The position numbers and the translations under genes were made by a program. Of a DNA stretch of 64,000 nt, positions 25,274-32,405 are shown in pieces (the stretch's first letter is position 1; each line of letters begins with the position of its first letter). The notes beneath the pieces are model-generated. The model was given only the letters and a program-made list of their open reading frames with translations. It had not been told where the DNA came from and did no database searches. The stretch spans positions 186,001 to 250,000 of the forward strand of contig NZ_BMVG01000008.1 of the NCBI RefSeq assembly GCF_014650595.1, given 5' to 3'. The stretch comes from Streptomyces alanosinicus. Its GTDB lineage: Bacteria; Actinomycetota; Actinomycetes; Streptomycetales; Streptomycetaceae.

Positions 25274-26143
25274 GTGTGCCGGCTGTTCGGACTGATCAGC
25301 TCTCCACTGCGCACACACGCCATGTTCTGGCTGCTGGACGCCCCCGACAGCCTGAGCGCACAGAGCCACCGCGAACCGGACGGCACCGGGCTCGGGTACT
25401 TCGACGCGGACGGCACCCCGGAGGTGCACAAGGCGCCGATCGCCGCCTATGAGGACCGCGCCTTCGCCGAGGAGGCCCGGGATGTGGAGTCGGCCACGTT
25501 CCTGGCACATATTCGGTACGCCTCCACCGGCGGGCTGGATGTGCGCAACACACACCCCTTCACGCAGCAGGGGCGGCTGTTCGCACACAACGGTGTGATC
25601 GAGGGGCTCGACGCGCTCGACCGGCAGCTGGGCGAGGACCGCTCGCTGGTGCGCGGCGACACCGACTCCGAGCGTTTCTTCGCCCTGGTGACACGCGAGA
25701 CCGCGGCACAGGGCGGGGATGTGTCCGCGGGCCTTGTGTCCGCGGCACGCTGGGTCGCCGGGAACCTCCCCCTGTATGCCCTGAACATCATCCTCGTCAC
25801 CGCCCGGGAACTGTGGGCCCTGCGCTATCCCGCCACTCATGAGCTGTATGTCCTGCGCCGCCCGGCCGGCGGCCACGAGGGTGCGCGGCACCTGGACCAC
25901 ACCGGCCGCAACGGACGTCTGCGGGTGCGCTCGGCACACCTGGGCGACGCCCCGTCCGTCGTCGTGGCCAGCGAGCGCATGGACGAGAGCCCGCACTGGC
26001 GGCTCATGGAACCCGGCGAACTGCTCCACGTCGGCCCCGAGTTGGAGGTGGCCTCCCGCATCGCCCTGCCCGATCCCCCGGCCCACCCGCTGACCCTGTC
26101 CGACCTCCGCCCCGACGCGGCGGCCTCCCAGCGCCCGTCGTAA
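25274..26143 (+). CDS. Class II glutamine amidotransferase
   Basis: The 289-residue GATase II (GATase_4) protein starts GTG-TGC, so Cys2 becomes the N-terminal nucleophile after removal of Met. AGGAGG lies 6 nt upstream. Glutaminase signatures are present: CRLFGLIS, HIRYASTGG, NTHPF, AHNGVIEG and GDTDSERFFALVT. There is no synthase domain, as in the YafJ/EgtC-like stand-alone amidotransferases. It hydrolyses glutamine or a gamma-glutamyl amide. The acceptor is unknown. The upstream 156-bp gap contains no obvious promoter. Confidence 0.88.
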   Translation: MCRLFGLISSPLRTHAMFWLLDAPDSLSAQSHREPDGTGLGYFDADGTPEVHKAPIAAYEDRAFAEEARDVESATFLAHIRYASTGGLDVRNTHPFTQQGRLFAHNGVIEGLDALDRQLGEDRSLVRGDTDSERFFALVTRETAAQGGDVSAGLVSAARWVAGNLPLYALNIILVTARELWALRYPATHELYVLRRPAGGHEGARHLDHTGRNGRLRVRSAHLGDAPSVVVASERMDESPHWRLMEPGELLHVGPELEVASRIALPDPPAHPLTLSDLRPDAAASQRPS

Positions 26144-26180
26144 CCGGACGGGGCAGTGACCGGACTCACGACCTCATAAC

Positions 26181-26188
26181 TTGCGCAA
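26181..26188. promoter_or_regulatory. TTGCGCAA palindrome, copy 1
   Basis: It lies 5 nt upstream of the -10-like TAAACT (26193-26198) of the small conserved gene at 26206. A bound protein would cover that core promoter. It is the first of five intergenic copies between 26.1 and 30.7 kb. Confidence 0.55.
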
Positions 26189-26192
26189 CCCT

Positions 26193-26198
26193 TAAACT
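26193..26198 (+). promoter_or_regulatory. -10 element TAAACT, leaderless start
   Basis: TAAACT lies 7 nt before the GTG at 26206 with no ribosome binding site, matching the other leaderless starts in the window. Confidence 0.5.
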
Positions 26199-26205
26199 GT
26201 CAGCC

Positions 26206-26439
26206 GTGGAGACTACCGAAGTGACGGGTTGGGAGACCGCCGTACTCACCGGCGGGCCGGCGAACGGGCTGCGGATCAAGGTCTCCGACCGGCCGCGCGT
26301 GATCCAGGTGACCCGCCCCTGCCCGGTCGAGGCCGCACCGCCCGACGGCGTGCGCGCGGAGGCGGTGTATCTGTACCGCCGGGACTACACCGTCACCACC
26401 GAGCCTTTGCGGTACGGCTTCGACATCGCCAGCCCCTGA
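26206..26439 (+). CDS. Conserved small protein of unknown function
   Basis: The 77-residue soluble protein has the pattern GWETAVLTGGPANGLR ... AVYLYRRDY ... LRYGFD, a composition seen in small conserved Streptomyces proteins; no function known to me. The predicted transcript is leaderless. A TTGCGCAA palindrome sits just upstream of its -10. No signal peptide, membrane segment or cysteine pair beyond one CPVE cysteine. Confidence 0.7.
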   Translation: METTEVTGWETAVLTGGPANGLRIKVSDRPRVIQVTRPCPVEAAPPDGVRAEAVYLYRRDYTVTTEPLRYGFDIASP

Positions 26440-26472
26440 CCGGATCGCCGGCCCCGACCGGATAGCCGGCCC
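26438..26472. repeat. Two direct copies of a 17-bp unit
   Basis: GACCGGATCGCCGGCCC (26438-26454) and GACCGGATAGCCGGCCC (26456-26472) differ at one base and lie in the gap between the convergent small protein and tatA genes. The GCCGGC cores can also pair with each other, so the region may fold and end transcription. Confidence 0.5.
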
Positions 26473-26493
26473 GACTGGACCGGCGGTCGCGGT

Positions 26494-26700
26494 TCAGTCG
26501 GCCGGCCTGCCCTCCGCCACGGGAGCGGCGGACGGCTGCGCCTCGTCGTCGGTCTTCATGGCCTTGGCCTCGCTCTTGAGGATGCGCATGGACTTGCCCA
26601 GTCCACGGGCGGCCTCGGGCAGCTTCTTCGAGCCGAACAGCACGATGACGACGATCGCCAGGATCAGCAGGTGCCAGGGTTCCAGTCCGTTGCGGAGCAT
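26494..26700 (-). CDS. tatA: Twin-arginine translocase subunit TatA/E family
   Basis: The 68-residue protein has one N-terminal membrane helix (PWHLLILAIVVIVLFG), the family FGSKKLPEAARGLGK hinge with an amphipathic helix, and an acidic tail. It forms the pore-forming part of the Tat translocase, which exports folded proteins such as the RR-signal enzymes in this window. I place the start at the ATG 26700 (MLRNGLEPW), with a GAGAGG-like site upstream, because the longer reading frame would translate through the TTGCGCAA palindrome at 26729-26736. Main tatA genes usually neighbour tatC; this copy does not, so it may be an additional paralogue. Confidence 0.9.
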   Translation of the reverse strand: MLRNGLEPWHLLILAIVVIVLFGSKKLPEAARGLGKSMRILKSEAKAMKTDDEAQPSAAPVAEGRPAD

Positions 26701-26728
26701 CGCGCCCGCCCCTCTCTCATTTGCGGCC

Positions 26729-26736
26729 TTGCGCAA
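26729..26736. promoter_or_regulatory. TTGCGCAA palindrome, copy 2
   Basis: It lies 29-36 nt upstream of the tatA ATG on the minus strand, in the expected promoter/leader. Confidence 0.55.
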
Positions 26737-26770
26737 CTGTACAGCCGGTGCACCGGGTCGGTCGCCCCGG

Positions 26771-28477
26771 TCAGGCGTCGGAATCGGGCTTGCCGCGCGC
26801 CGCCGCGTATGCCTGGGTCGGCGTCATGGACACGCCATTGACGGTGACCGTCTTGTAGGGGCTGACCTTGGCGCAGGTCTTGGCCTGATCGGCGGTGGAG
26901 GCATGCGCGTTGGAGACCGCGGCGTGGGTGTCGGCGGGCGCCGGTGCGGAATTGCCGCCCGGGAAGCTGGTGCCGCTCGGCCAGTCGCCGCCGATCACCA
27001 GGGTCAGGCCGGTGCCGGTGCCCTGCTTCAGATGCGTGGAGGACAGACCCAGCGCCTTGGCGACGGTCTGTGCCTGGCCCTTCTGGTCGGCGCCGTAGGT
27101 GAGCGTGGTGGCCGTGGCGGGGCTCGGCGCGTTGGCCGTGGTCGTGGCGGAGCTGAAGCCCTGGTCGGTCAGCGCGGACGCGATCTCCGAGGCACGCCCG
27201 GTGACCGCGGTGCCGTTCTCGACCGTGACGGCGATCTGCGCGGCCGGCACGGCCGGGGCCGTGGCCTTCGCGGTCACCGAGGCGGCCGCGGACTTCTTGC
27301 CGGAACCGTCCGTCAGCGGCTGGTCGTTGGCGATCGTGGCGAACAGGCTCTTGGCGCCGGGGCCCACCACCACCCGGTCCTTGTCACCCGGGTCGGCGGC
27401 CGTCTGCATCGTCGTGAACGTCATCCGCTTCGTCGGCACCTTGTTCACGTCCGACGCGAGCGAGATCAGCTTCTTCACGGTGCCCAGGCCGTCGTCCACG
27501 GTCAGCGCCTTGGTCGCGGCGTCGGCCAGGCCGTAGACCGCGGCGGGGTCGGTGAGCGTGCCCGCGCTCTTGAACTTGCGGATCATCGAGCTGAGGAAGA
27601 TGTGCTGGGTCGTCGTACGGCCGAGGTCGCTTCCGTCGCCGAAGCCGTGCCGGGAGCGGACGAACTCCAGCGCCGCGTCGCCCTTGAGGGTGTGGTTGCC
27701 CTTGGACAGCTTCAGGTGCGAGTAGGTGTCGTAGACGTCGTCGCTGACACAGACGGAGACACCGCCGATCGCGTCGGACATCTGCACGACGCCGGAGAAG
27801 TCGAGTTTGACGAAGTGGTCGATCGGGATGCCGGTGAGCTGGTGGACGGTGGCCACCTGGCAGGCGGGGCCGTACTGCAGCGCGCTGTTGATCTGGCCGT
27901 AGTAGCCGGCCGTGGACTGACCCGAGTCACTGTCCTGGCAGGCCGGGACCTTGGTCATGGTGTCGCGGGGGATGCTCATCACCGTCGCGTTGGAGCGGTC
28001 GGCGGATATGTGCACCACCATCTGCACATCCGCGTTGCTGCCGGTCTGCACCCCGGTCCGCGAACAGCCGCCGCCGAGCTTGCAGTCGGCCGCGCTGGTG
28101 CGGCCGTCCGAGCCCATGACAAGGATGTTGATCGGGGTGCGGCCGAAGGCGTCGGCCTTCTCGGTGCCGCCCTTGCCGTCGAGCGAGACGCTGTGGATGT
28201 TGCCGTTCAGGTGCTCGTAGAACCACCAGCCCGCGCCGGCCGTGACCACGATGATGACCGACAGGCTGATCCCGAGGATCTTCAGCACCTTGCGGGCGCG
28301 GCCCGGCTGACGGCCCCGGTGCGCACGCTTGCCGACGCGGGAGCGGGCGGCGGCCCTGGCCGCCGCCCGGCCGCCCGACGGGCGCGCCCCGTCGGGCTCG
28401 GCCGCTCGCTGTCCGGGTACCCGCGCGCTACGGCTGCGCGTGGCCTGCCCGGAGGGCCCGTCCCACGGGTCGCTCAT
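26771..28477 (-). CDS. LCP-family (LytR-CpsA-Psr) cell-wall ligase with LytR_C domain
   Basis: The 568-residue protein has a basic, disordered N-terminal tail, one membrane helix (ILGISLSVIIVVTAGAGWWF, about 65-85), an extracellular LCP domain (GRTPINILVMGSDGRTS ... ADVQMVVHISADRSNATVMSIPRDTMTKV ... GVSVCVSDDVYD ... FVRSRHGFGDGSDLGRTTTQ) and a C-terminal LytR_C domain. LCP enzymes attach teichoic-acid-like or arabinogalactan-like polymers to peptidoglycan using undecaprenyl-phosphate-linked donors. Start ATG 28477 has GGGAG upstream; a longer start would run through the TTGCGCAA/TTGCGTAA repeats. Cysteines DCKLGGGC could form a disulfide outside. Confidence 0.92.
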   Translation of the reverse strand: MSDPWDGPSGQATRSRSARVPGQRAAEPDGARPSGGRAAARAAARSRVGKRAHRGRQPGRARKVLKILGISLSVIIVVTAGAGWWFYEHLNGNIHSVSLDGKGGTEKADAFGRTPINILVMGSDGRTSAADCKLGGGCSRTGVQTGSNADVQMVVHISADRSNATVMSIPRDTMTKVPACQDSDSGQSTAGYYGQINSALQYGPACQVATVHQLTGIPIDHFVKLDFSGVVQMSDAIGGVSVCVSDDVYDTYSHLKLSKGNHTLKGDAALEFVRSRHGFGDGSDLGRTTTQHIFLSSMIRKFKSAGTLTDPAAVYGLADAATKALTVDDGLGTVKKLISLASDVNKVPTKRMTFTTMQTAADPGDKDRVVVGPGAKSLFATIANDQPLTDGSGKKSAAASVTAKATAPAVPAAQIAVTVENGTAVTGRASEIASALTDQGFSSATTTANAPSPATATTLTYGADQKGQAQTVAKALGLSSTHLKQGTGTGLTLVIGGDWPSGTSFPGGNSAPAPADTHAAVSNAHASTADQAKTCAKVSPYKTVTVNGVSMTPTQAYAAARGKPDSDA

Positions 28478-28779
28478 CTCCCACTCCCATGAACGGTCGG
28501 GCCCCTCGGTCCGGGCCATGGGGTGTACGGCCCGGCCCGTGCGGCGATGTACGGGCGGGCGGAGCGGGCTGCTCCGCCTTGCTTGCGTAATTGCGCAATC
28601 TAACAAATCAGCTGCCCGAACAGCACAGACGCACACATGATTCACAGGTGAGGCATCTCATGGAACCGTACGGTCCGGGGCGGTACGAGAGCCGGAGTCT
28701 ACGCGCCGTACATAAGAACGGATATAAGAAAGGTGATGGCCCGACCGGCTCCGAGCAGCACCGTACGGCGGGACGGCCC
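28478..28779. other. 302-bp intergenic region with TTGCGTAA-TTGCGCAA tandem and other dyads
   Basis: The gap between the LCP and ArsR genes holds TTGCGTAA (28583-28590) directly followed by TTGCGCAA (28591-28598), a 10-bp palindrome ACCGTACGGT (28665-28674) and two direct copies of ATAAGAA at 28712-28718 and 28724-28730, 12 bp apart. The AT-rich tract fits the LCP promoter region. I see no gene here. Confidence 0.5.
28591..28598. promoter_or_regulatory. TTGCGCAA palindrome, copy 3 (with adjacent TTGCGTAA)
   Basis: 114 nt upstream of the LCP start. The adjoining 28583-28590 variant makes a tandem 16-bp element, suggesting cooperative binding. Confidence 0.6.
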
Positions 28780-29142
28780 TCAGCCACTCGACCTGCGCAG
28801 TCCGTGGACGGCGGCCGAGGTGTGCTGTGAGCGCGCGGTCAGCTGGCCCACCATCACGCGGACCAGGGTCACCACATCGGGGTCGTCGATGTAGTAGACC
28901 TGCCGCCGGCCCTCGCGACGGGAGCGGACGAGGCCGGCCAGCTTCAGCTTCGCCAGATGCTGGCTGACCGCGGGCAGCGCGCCGCCCACCCGGTCGGCGA
29001 GATGCGTGACATCGCTCTCCCCCTGCGACAGGGCCCACATCAGGTGCAGCCGGGCAGGGGCGGCGAGCAGACCGAACGCCGCGGCGGCCTCCGCCAGCAC
29101 CTCGGCGGGCGGGTCGTCGAAGCCCGCGGCGTTCTCCGTCAC
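28780..29142 (-). CDS. ArsR-family transcriptional regulator
   Basis: The 120-residue winged-helix protein has the ArsR signature (AAPARLHLMWAL, LADRVGGALPAVSQHLAKLKLAGLVRSRREGRRQVYYI). It contains no cysteine. The terminal helix (DPDVVTLVRVMVGQLTARSQH) has partial, but not convincing, resemblance to the Asp/His metal site of SmtB-type repressors, so the ligand is uncertain. It lies 105 nt downstream of a TerD-family gene on the same strand and at the centre of the region with the TTGCGCAA palindromes, making it the nearest candidate to bind them. Confidence 0.88.
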   Translation of the reverse strand: MTENAAGFDDPPAEVLAEAAAAFGLLAAPARLHLMWALSQGESDVTHLADRVGGALPAVSQHLAKLKLAGLVRSRREGRRQVYYIDDPDVVTLVRVMVGQLTARSQHTSAAVHGLRRSSG

Positions 29143-29247
29143 CGTCTTCTCCCGTCCCCGCCCTCGTCACAGTTGACGCGCACGCGCCCACCCAGTGTAG
29201 GGGCCCCGTAAGGAAGCCCAGCAGCGGGCGTGGGGGAGGGAGAGGAC

Positions 29248-30462
29248 TCAGTCCTCGTAATAGTTGTTGACCTCGACGTCCGGCTCGTCGTCGTCGAACG
29301 CCTCGTTGAGCAGTGCGCCGCCGATGAGGCCGGCCGCGCCGGCGCCGATGAGCGCGCCGGTGCCGAAGCGCCGGCCGCCGCCCTGCTGGTGGTCATGGTC
29401 CGCGTACGGCTGTCCGTACCCCTGCTGCGGGTAGCCCTGCTGCGGATATCCCTGCTGGGGGTAGCCCTGTTGGGGATAGCCCTGCGGCACAGGCTGCGGA
29501 TAGCCCTGCTGGGGCGGGGTGTAGAAGGGCGGTGCCGTGGTCTGTACCCGCTGTGCGCAGGCGCCGCAGACCTGGACGGGGCGGGGCACGCCCCACTGCG
29601 GGGACCAGGTCACGGTCGTGGCACCCGGGCCGTGGTTGGGGTCGAAGAAGCAGGTCACGGTCGAACTCCCGGTCATGGATTGCGGAGATGGGGGAAACAC
29701 CGGGGCCGGCGGGGCGCCGGCCGGCGGCTGCTGAGGGGTGGGCGGCACGGGCGTACCGGCGCTCGGGTGCGGGGTGGACGGCAGGGGCGTACCGGCGCTC
29801 GGCTGCGAGGTGGACGGCAGGGATGTGCCGGCGATCGCCCGCGAACCTCCGGGCGGAGCAGGGCTCTCGGTCGGGATCGCGGGCGCGGGCGCCTCCTCCT
29901 GCAGCACGGTGACGCCGTAGTCCGTGGCGATGCCGGCGAGTCCCGAGGCGTACCCCTGGCCGATCGCGCGGAACTTCCACTGCGCGCCGTGCCGGTACAA
30001 CTCGCCGAAGACCAGGGCCGTCTCCGTCGACAGGCTGCCGGGCGCCAGGTCGTAGCGGGCCAGTTCGGTGCCGCCGTCCCGGTCGAGGACGCGGATGTGC
30101 GCCCGCTGGACCTGGCCGAAGGCCTGGCCGCGGCTCGCGGCGTCGTACAGGGACACCGGGAAGACGATCTTCTCGACCCGGTCCGGGACCTTGGTGAGGT
30201 CGATCTGGATCCGCTGGTCGTCCCCGTCGGCCGGACTGCCGGTTCCGCAGTGGCGGACCGAACCGTCGGGGCTGCTCAGGTTGTTGAAGAAGACGAAGTG
30301 CTCGTCGGAGAGCACCTGGCCCGACGGGTCGCACAGCAGCGCGCCGACGTCCGGTTCGTACCCGGTCTTCGCCTGCCAGCCCAGCCCGACCGTCACAGCA
30401 GTCAGGCCCGGGGCCTGCTTGCTCAGCGACACATTGCCGCCCTTGGTCAGGGACACACTCAT
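29248..30462 (-). CDS. TerD-family protein with long Pro-rich and GYPQQ-repeat extension
   Basis: The 404-residue protein has a TerD domain at residues 1-185 (SLTKGGNVSLSK ... FFNNLSSPDGSV ... FPVSLYDA ... FGELYRHGAQWKFRAIGQGYASGLAG), where acidic residues bind calcium. A Pro/Ser/Thr linker follows (185-260), then a WD-like/cysteine segment (VCGACAQ, CFFDP), tandem GYPQQ repeats (about 310-345), and a glycine-rich small hydrophobic stretch (GAAGLIGGALLN) with an acidic end. TerD proteins act in stress responses and membrane-associated signalling in Streptomyces. The extension resembles membrane-tethered or phase-separating tails; this is inference. A TTGCGCAA palindrome lies 76 nt upstream. 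Confidence 0.9.
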   Translation of the reverse strand: MSVSLTKGGNVSLSKQAPGLTAVTVGLGWQAKTGYEPDVGALLCDPSGQVLSDEHFVFFNNLSSPDGSVRHCGTGSPADGDDQRIQIDLTKVPDRVEKIVFPVSLYDAASRGQAFGQVQRAHIRVLDRDGGTELARYDLAPGSLSTETALVFGELYRHGAQWKFRAIGQGYASGLAGIATDYGVTVLQEEAPAPAIPTESPAPPGGSRAIAGTSLPSTSQPSAGTPLPSTPHPSAGTPVPPTPQQPPAGAPPAPVFPPSPQSMTGSSTVTCFFDPNHGPGATTVTWSPQWGVPRPVQVCGACAQRVQTTAPPFYTPPQQGYPQPVPQGYPQQGYPQQGYPQQGYPQQGYGQPYADHDHQQGGGRRFGTGALIGAGAAGLIGGALLNEAFDDDEPDVEVNNYYED

Positions 30463-30537
30463 CCACGTCCTCCGCAGCCGCTCACACTTACCGCGTCCAT
30501 CATGATCGACGTCTCCGGGGCCTCTTCAGTTCCCCGA

Positions 30538-30545
30538 TTGCGCAA
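30538..30545. promoter_or_regulatory. TTGCGCAA palindrome, copy 4 (core of ATTGCGCAAT)
   Basis: 10-bp perfect palindrome 30537-30546, 76-83 nt upstream of the TerD-like gene and 162 nt from the GlsB-like gene, in the divergent promoter region. Confidence 0.6.
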
Positions 30546-30630
30546 TGTCTTAATCATGTAGCAGAACCTCCACGGCTCGTCATCAGGGGGCGAACCCCCC
30601 TTGCCCGGAGCGCCTCAACCACCCCTAGGC

Positions 30631-30638
30631 TTGCGCAA
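30631..30638. promoter_or_regulatory. TTGCGCAA palindrome, copy 5
   Basis: 70-77 nt upstream of the GlsB-like start; 93 bp from copy 4, that is close to nine helical turns, in the same 245-bp divergent region. Confidence 0.6.
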
Positions 30639-30707
30639 ACAGGCAACCCCCAGTGTCGGCGTCCGGCGCCTGCGGCGCGGAACCCGACCCGACCGAAGGA
30701 CAACACC

Positions 30708-30974
30708 GTGGGCATCATCGGCTGGATCATCCTCGGCCTGCTCGCCGGAGGCATCGCCAAGATCCTGCTGCCCGGCCGCGACCCGGGCGGCCTGATCGGC
30801 ACCACCCTCATCGGCGTCGCGGGCGCCTTCGTCGGGGGCTGGCTCTCCGCCCGCTTCCTCGACCGCCCGGTGGAGAAGCACTTCTTCGACCTCTACACCT
30901 GGGGCGCGGCGATCGGCGGCTCCCTGGTGCTGCTCATCGGCTACCGCCTCCTGTTCGGCAACTCCCGCGACTGA
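30708..30974 (+). CDS. GlsB/YeaQ/YmgE-family stress-response membrane protein
   Basis: The 88-residue protein is of the transglycosylase-associated (GlsB/YeaQ/YmgE) family: GIIGWIILGLLAGGIAKILLPGRD, a second helix (LIGTTLIGVAGAFVGGWLS) and a third at the C-terminus. GTG start with GAAGGA 7-8 nt upstream. Members are induced by envelope or general stress; function unclear. It is divergent from the TerD-like gene and shares two TTGCGCAA sites with it. Confidence 0.88.
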   Translation: MGIIGWIILGLLAGGIAKILLPGRDPGGLIGTTLIGVAGAFVGGWLSARFLDRPVEKHFFDLYTWGAAIGGSLVLLIGYRLLFGNSRD

Positions 30975-31056
30975 CGCGGCGGGCGGCGGATCCTGGAACG
31001 TCCGGCCCGCGGCCGGCTCGCCCAGGGCCGTCAACTGCCGGCCGGAGCCGCCGCGA

Positions 31057-31200
31057 TGGAGCGCGCGCGAGGTCCACCAGGACGACCTCGTCGTCGCCCC
31101 GGGCGCCCGCGCCGCCGGTGAGGTCGTCGCCGAAGTGCCGCACCGAGCCGTCGTCGCCGGCCAGATGCCGGAAGAAGGCGACGTCCGCGAGCCGTCCGCG
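31057..31200 (-). pseudogene. TerD-family gene remnant
   Basis: On the minus strand this stretch reads ADVAFFRHLAGDDGSVRHFGDDLTGG ... DDEVVLVDLARAP. It aligns with the middle of intact TerD proteins (FFNNLASPDGSVEHTGDNLTGEG ... VKVNLAAVP). There is no start, no upstream TerD half and no C-terminal half, so it is a decayed third TerD copy lying just downstream of the intact one (stop 31206). Confidence 0.7.
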
Positions 31201-31205
31201 CCGGA

Positions 31206-31781
31206 TCAGACGCTGACGCCGAAGTCGCCCGCGATGCCCGCGAGTCCGGAGGCGTAGCCCTGTCCGACGGCCCGGAACTTCCACTCGGCACCGCCCCGGT
31301 ACAGCTCGCCGAAGACCATCGCGGTCTCGGTCGAGGCGTCCTCCGACAGGTCGTAGCGGGCGAGTTCGGCGCCGCCGGACTGGTTGACGACGCGGATGAA
31401 TGCGTTGCGCACCTGACCGAAGCTCTGACCGCGCGCGTCGGCGTCGTGGATGGACACCGGGAAGACGATCCGGTCGACCTCGGCGGGTACGGCGGCGAGG
31501 TTCACCTTGATGCTCTCGTCGTCCCCCTCGCCCTCACCGGTGAGGTTGTCACCGGTGTGCTCGACGGAGCCGTCCGGGCTGGCGAGGTTGTTGTAGAAGA
31601 CGAAGTGACGGTCGGAGACGACCTTGCCCGAGTCGTTCAGCAGCAGGGCGGAGGCGTCGAGGTCGAAGCCGGCACCCGTGGTGGTCCGCACGTCCCAGCC
31701 CAGTCCGACGACCACCGCGCTCAGTCCCGGCGCCTCCTTGCTCAGCGACACGTTTCCACCCTTGGACAGGGAAACACCCAT
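31206..31781 (-). CDS. TerD-family calcium-binding stress protein
   Basis: The 191-residue canonical TerD protein has GVSLSKGGNVSLSKEAPG, FDLDASALLLNDSGKVVSD, FVFYNNLASPDGSVEHTGDNLTG and ARYDLSEDASTETAMVFGELYR. Conserved Asp/Glu clusters bind Ca2+. It is transcribed away from the BlaI regulator across a 233-bp gap. A TCTACA/TGTAGA dyad sits about 58-73 nt upstream. Such genes are widespread in Streptomyces and linked to stress resistance and differentiation. Confidence 0.94.
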   Translation of the reverse strand: MGVSLSKGGNVSLSKEAPGLSAVVVGLGWDVRTTTGAGFDLDASALLLNDSGKVVSDRHFVFYNNLASPDGSVEHTGDNLTGEGEGDDESIKVNLAAVPAEVDRIVFPVSIHDADARGQSFGQVRNAFIRVVNQSGGAELARYDLSEDASTETAMVFGELYRGGAEWKFRAVGQGYASGLAGIAGDFGVSV

Positions 31782-31838
31782 GGTTCGTCCCTCCACGCAC
31801 ATGATCGGTTCGGATCCGTGTCCCGGACCCGAATTGAA

Positions 31839-31854
31839 TCTACAACACTGTAGA
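31839..31854. promoter_or_regulatory. BlaI-like operator TCTACA-ACAC-TGTAGA
   Basis: 6-bp arms with a 4-nt spacer, containing TACA...TGTA, the half-site style of BlaI/MecI/CopY repressors. A BlaI-family gene starts 161 nt away on the other strand. It may control both the TerD gene and the BlaI/M56 operon. Confidence 0.5.
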
Positions 31855-32014
31855 AGTTGCGGGCCGTGCGGCACGGCCGATGCCGCCACGAGCAGCGCAA
31901 ACCGGCCATGGGGTCCGCTCTGTACGATGTGATGTTCCTCGTGATGTTCCTCCGGCACGGGGAATCGAGGCGCGGCCCGGCGGAGAGGCGAGGCCCGGCG
32001 GAAGGGAGACAGCG

Positions 32015-32398
32015 GTGACGGAGCCCGAGGCACGCCGCCCGCGCAGGGCGCAGGGCGCGCTGGAGACCCGGGTGCTCGCGGCACTGCACGAGGCGGGCCG
32101 GCCGGTGACCGCGGGCTGGGTGCAGGAGCGCCTGGCGGCCGATCTCGCCTACACGACCGTGATGACGGTCCTCGTGCGGCTGCTGGCGAAGAACGCCGTG
32201 ACCCGCAGGCGTGAGGGCCGCTCGTTCGTCTGGCTGCCCGCCGCCGACGAGGCGGGGCTCGCCGCGCTGAAGATGCGCAAGGTCCTGGACGGCGAGCAGG
32301 ACCGCCGGGCGGTGCTGGCGAGTTTCATCACCGCACTGCCGGAGGGCGACGAGCGACTGCTGCGCGAACTGCTGGACCAGGCCGACGACGAGGACTGA
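32015..32398 (+). CDS. BlaI/MecI/CopY-family transcriptional repressor
   Basis: The 127-residue winged-helix repressor has ALETRVLAALHEAGRPVTAGWVQERL and YTTVMTVLVRLLAKNAVTRRREGRSF, then a short helical dimerisation tail. GTG start after GAAGGGAGAC. The M56 peptidase follows 7 nt later, the typical sensor/protease arrangement in which proteolysis relieves repression. This pair is a regulatory unit rather than proof of beta-lactam resistance. Confidence 0.93.
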   Translation: MTEPEARRPRRAQGALETRVLAALHEAGRPVTAGWVQERLAADLAYTTVMTVLVRLLAKNAVTRRREGRSFVWLPAADEAGLAALKMRKVLDGEQDRRAVLASFITALPEGDERLLRELLDQADDED

Positions 32399-32405
32399 GG
32401 CACGC

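Noticed and set aside
26700..26736. Longer TatA start (TTG, MRKAANE)
   Set aside because: The TTG overlaps the TTGCGCAA palindrome and the start lacks a Shine-Dalgarno sequence; the ATG at 26700 gives the usual TatA N-terminus.
28477..28645. Longer N-terminus for the LCP protein
   Set aside because: It would translate through the TTGCGTAA-TTGCGCAA repeat, adds a cysteine-rich nonconserved stretch, and ATG 28477 has a good upstream GGGAG.
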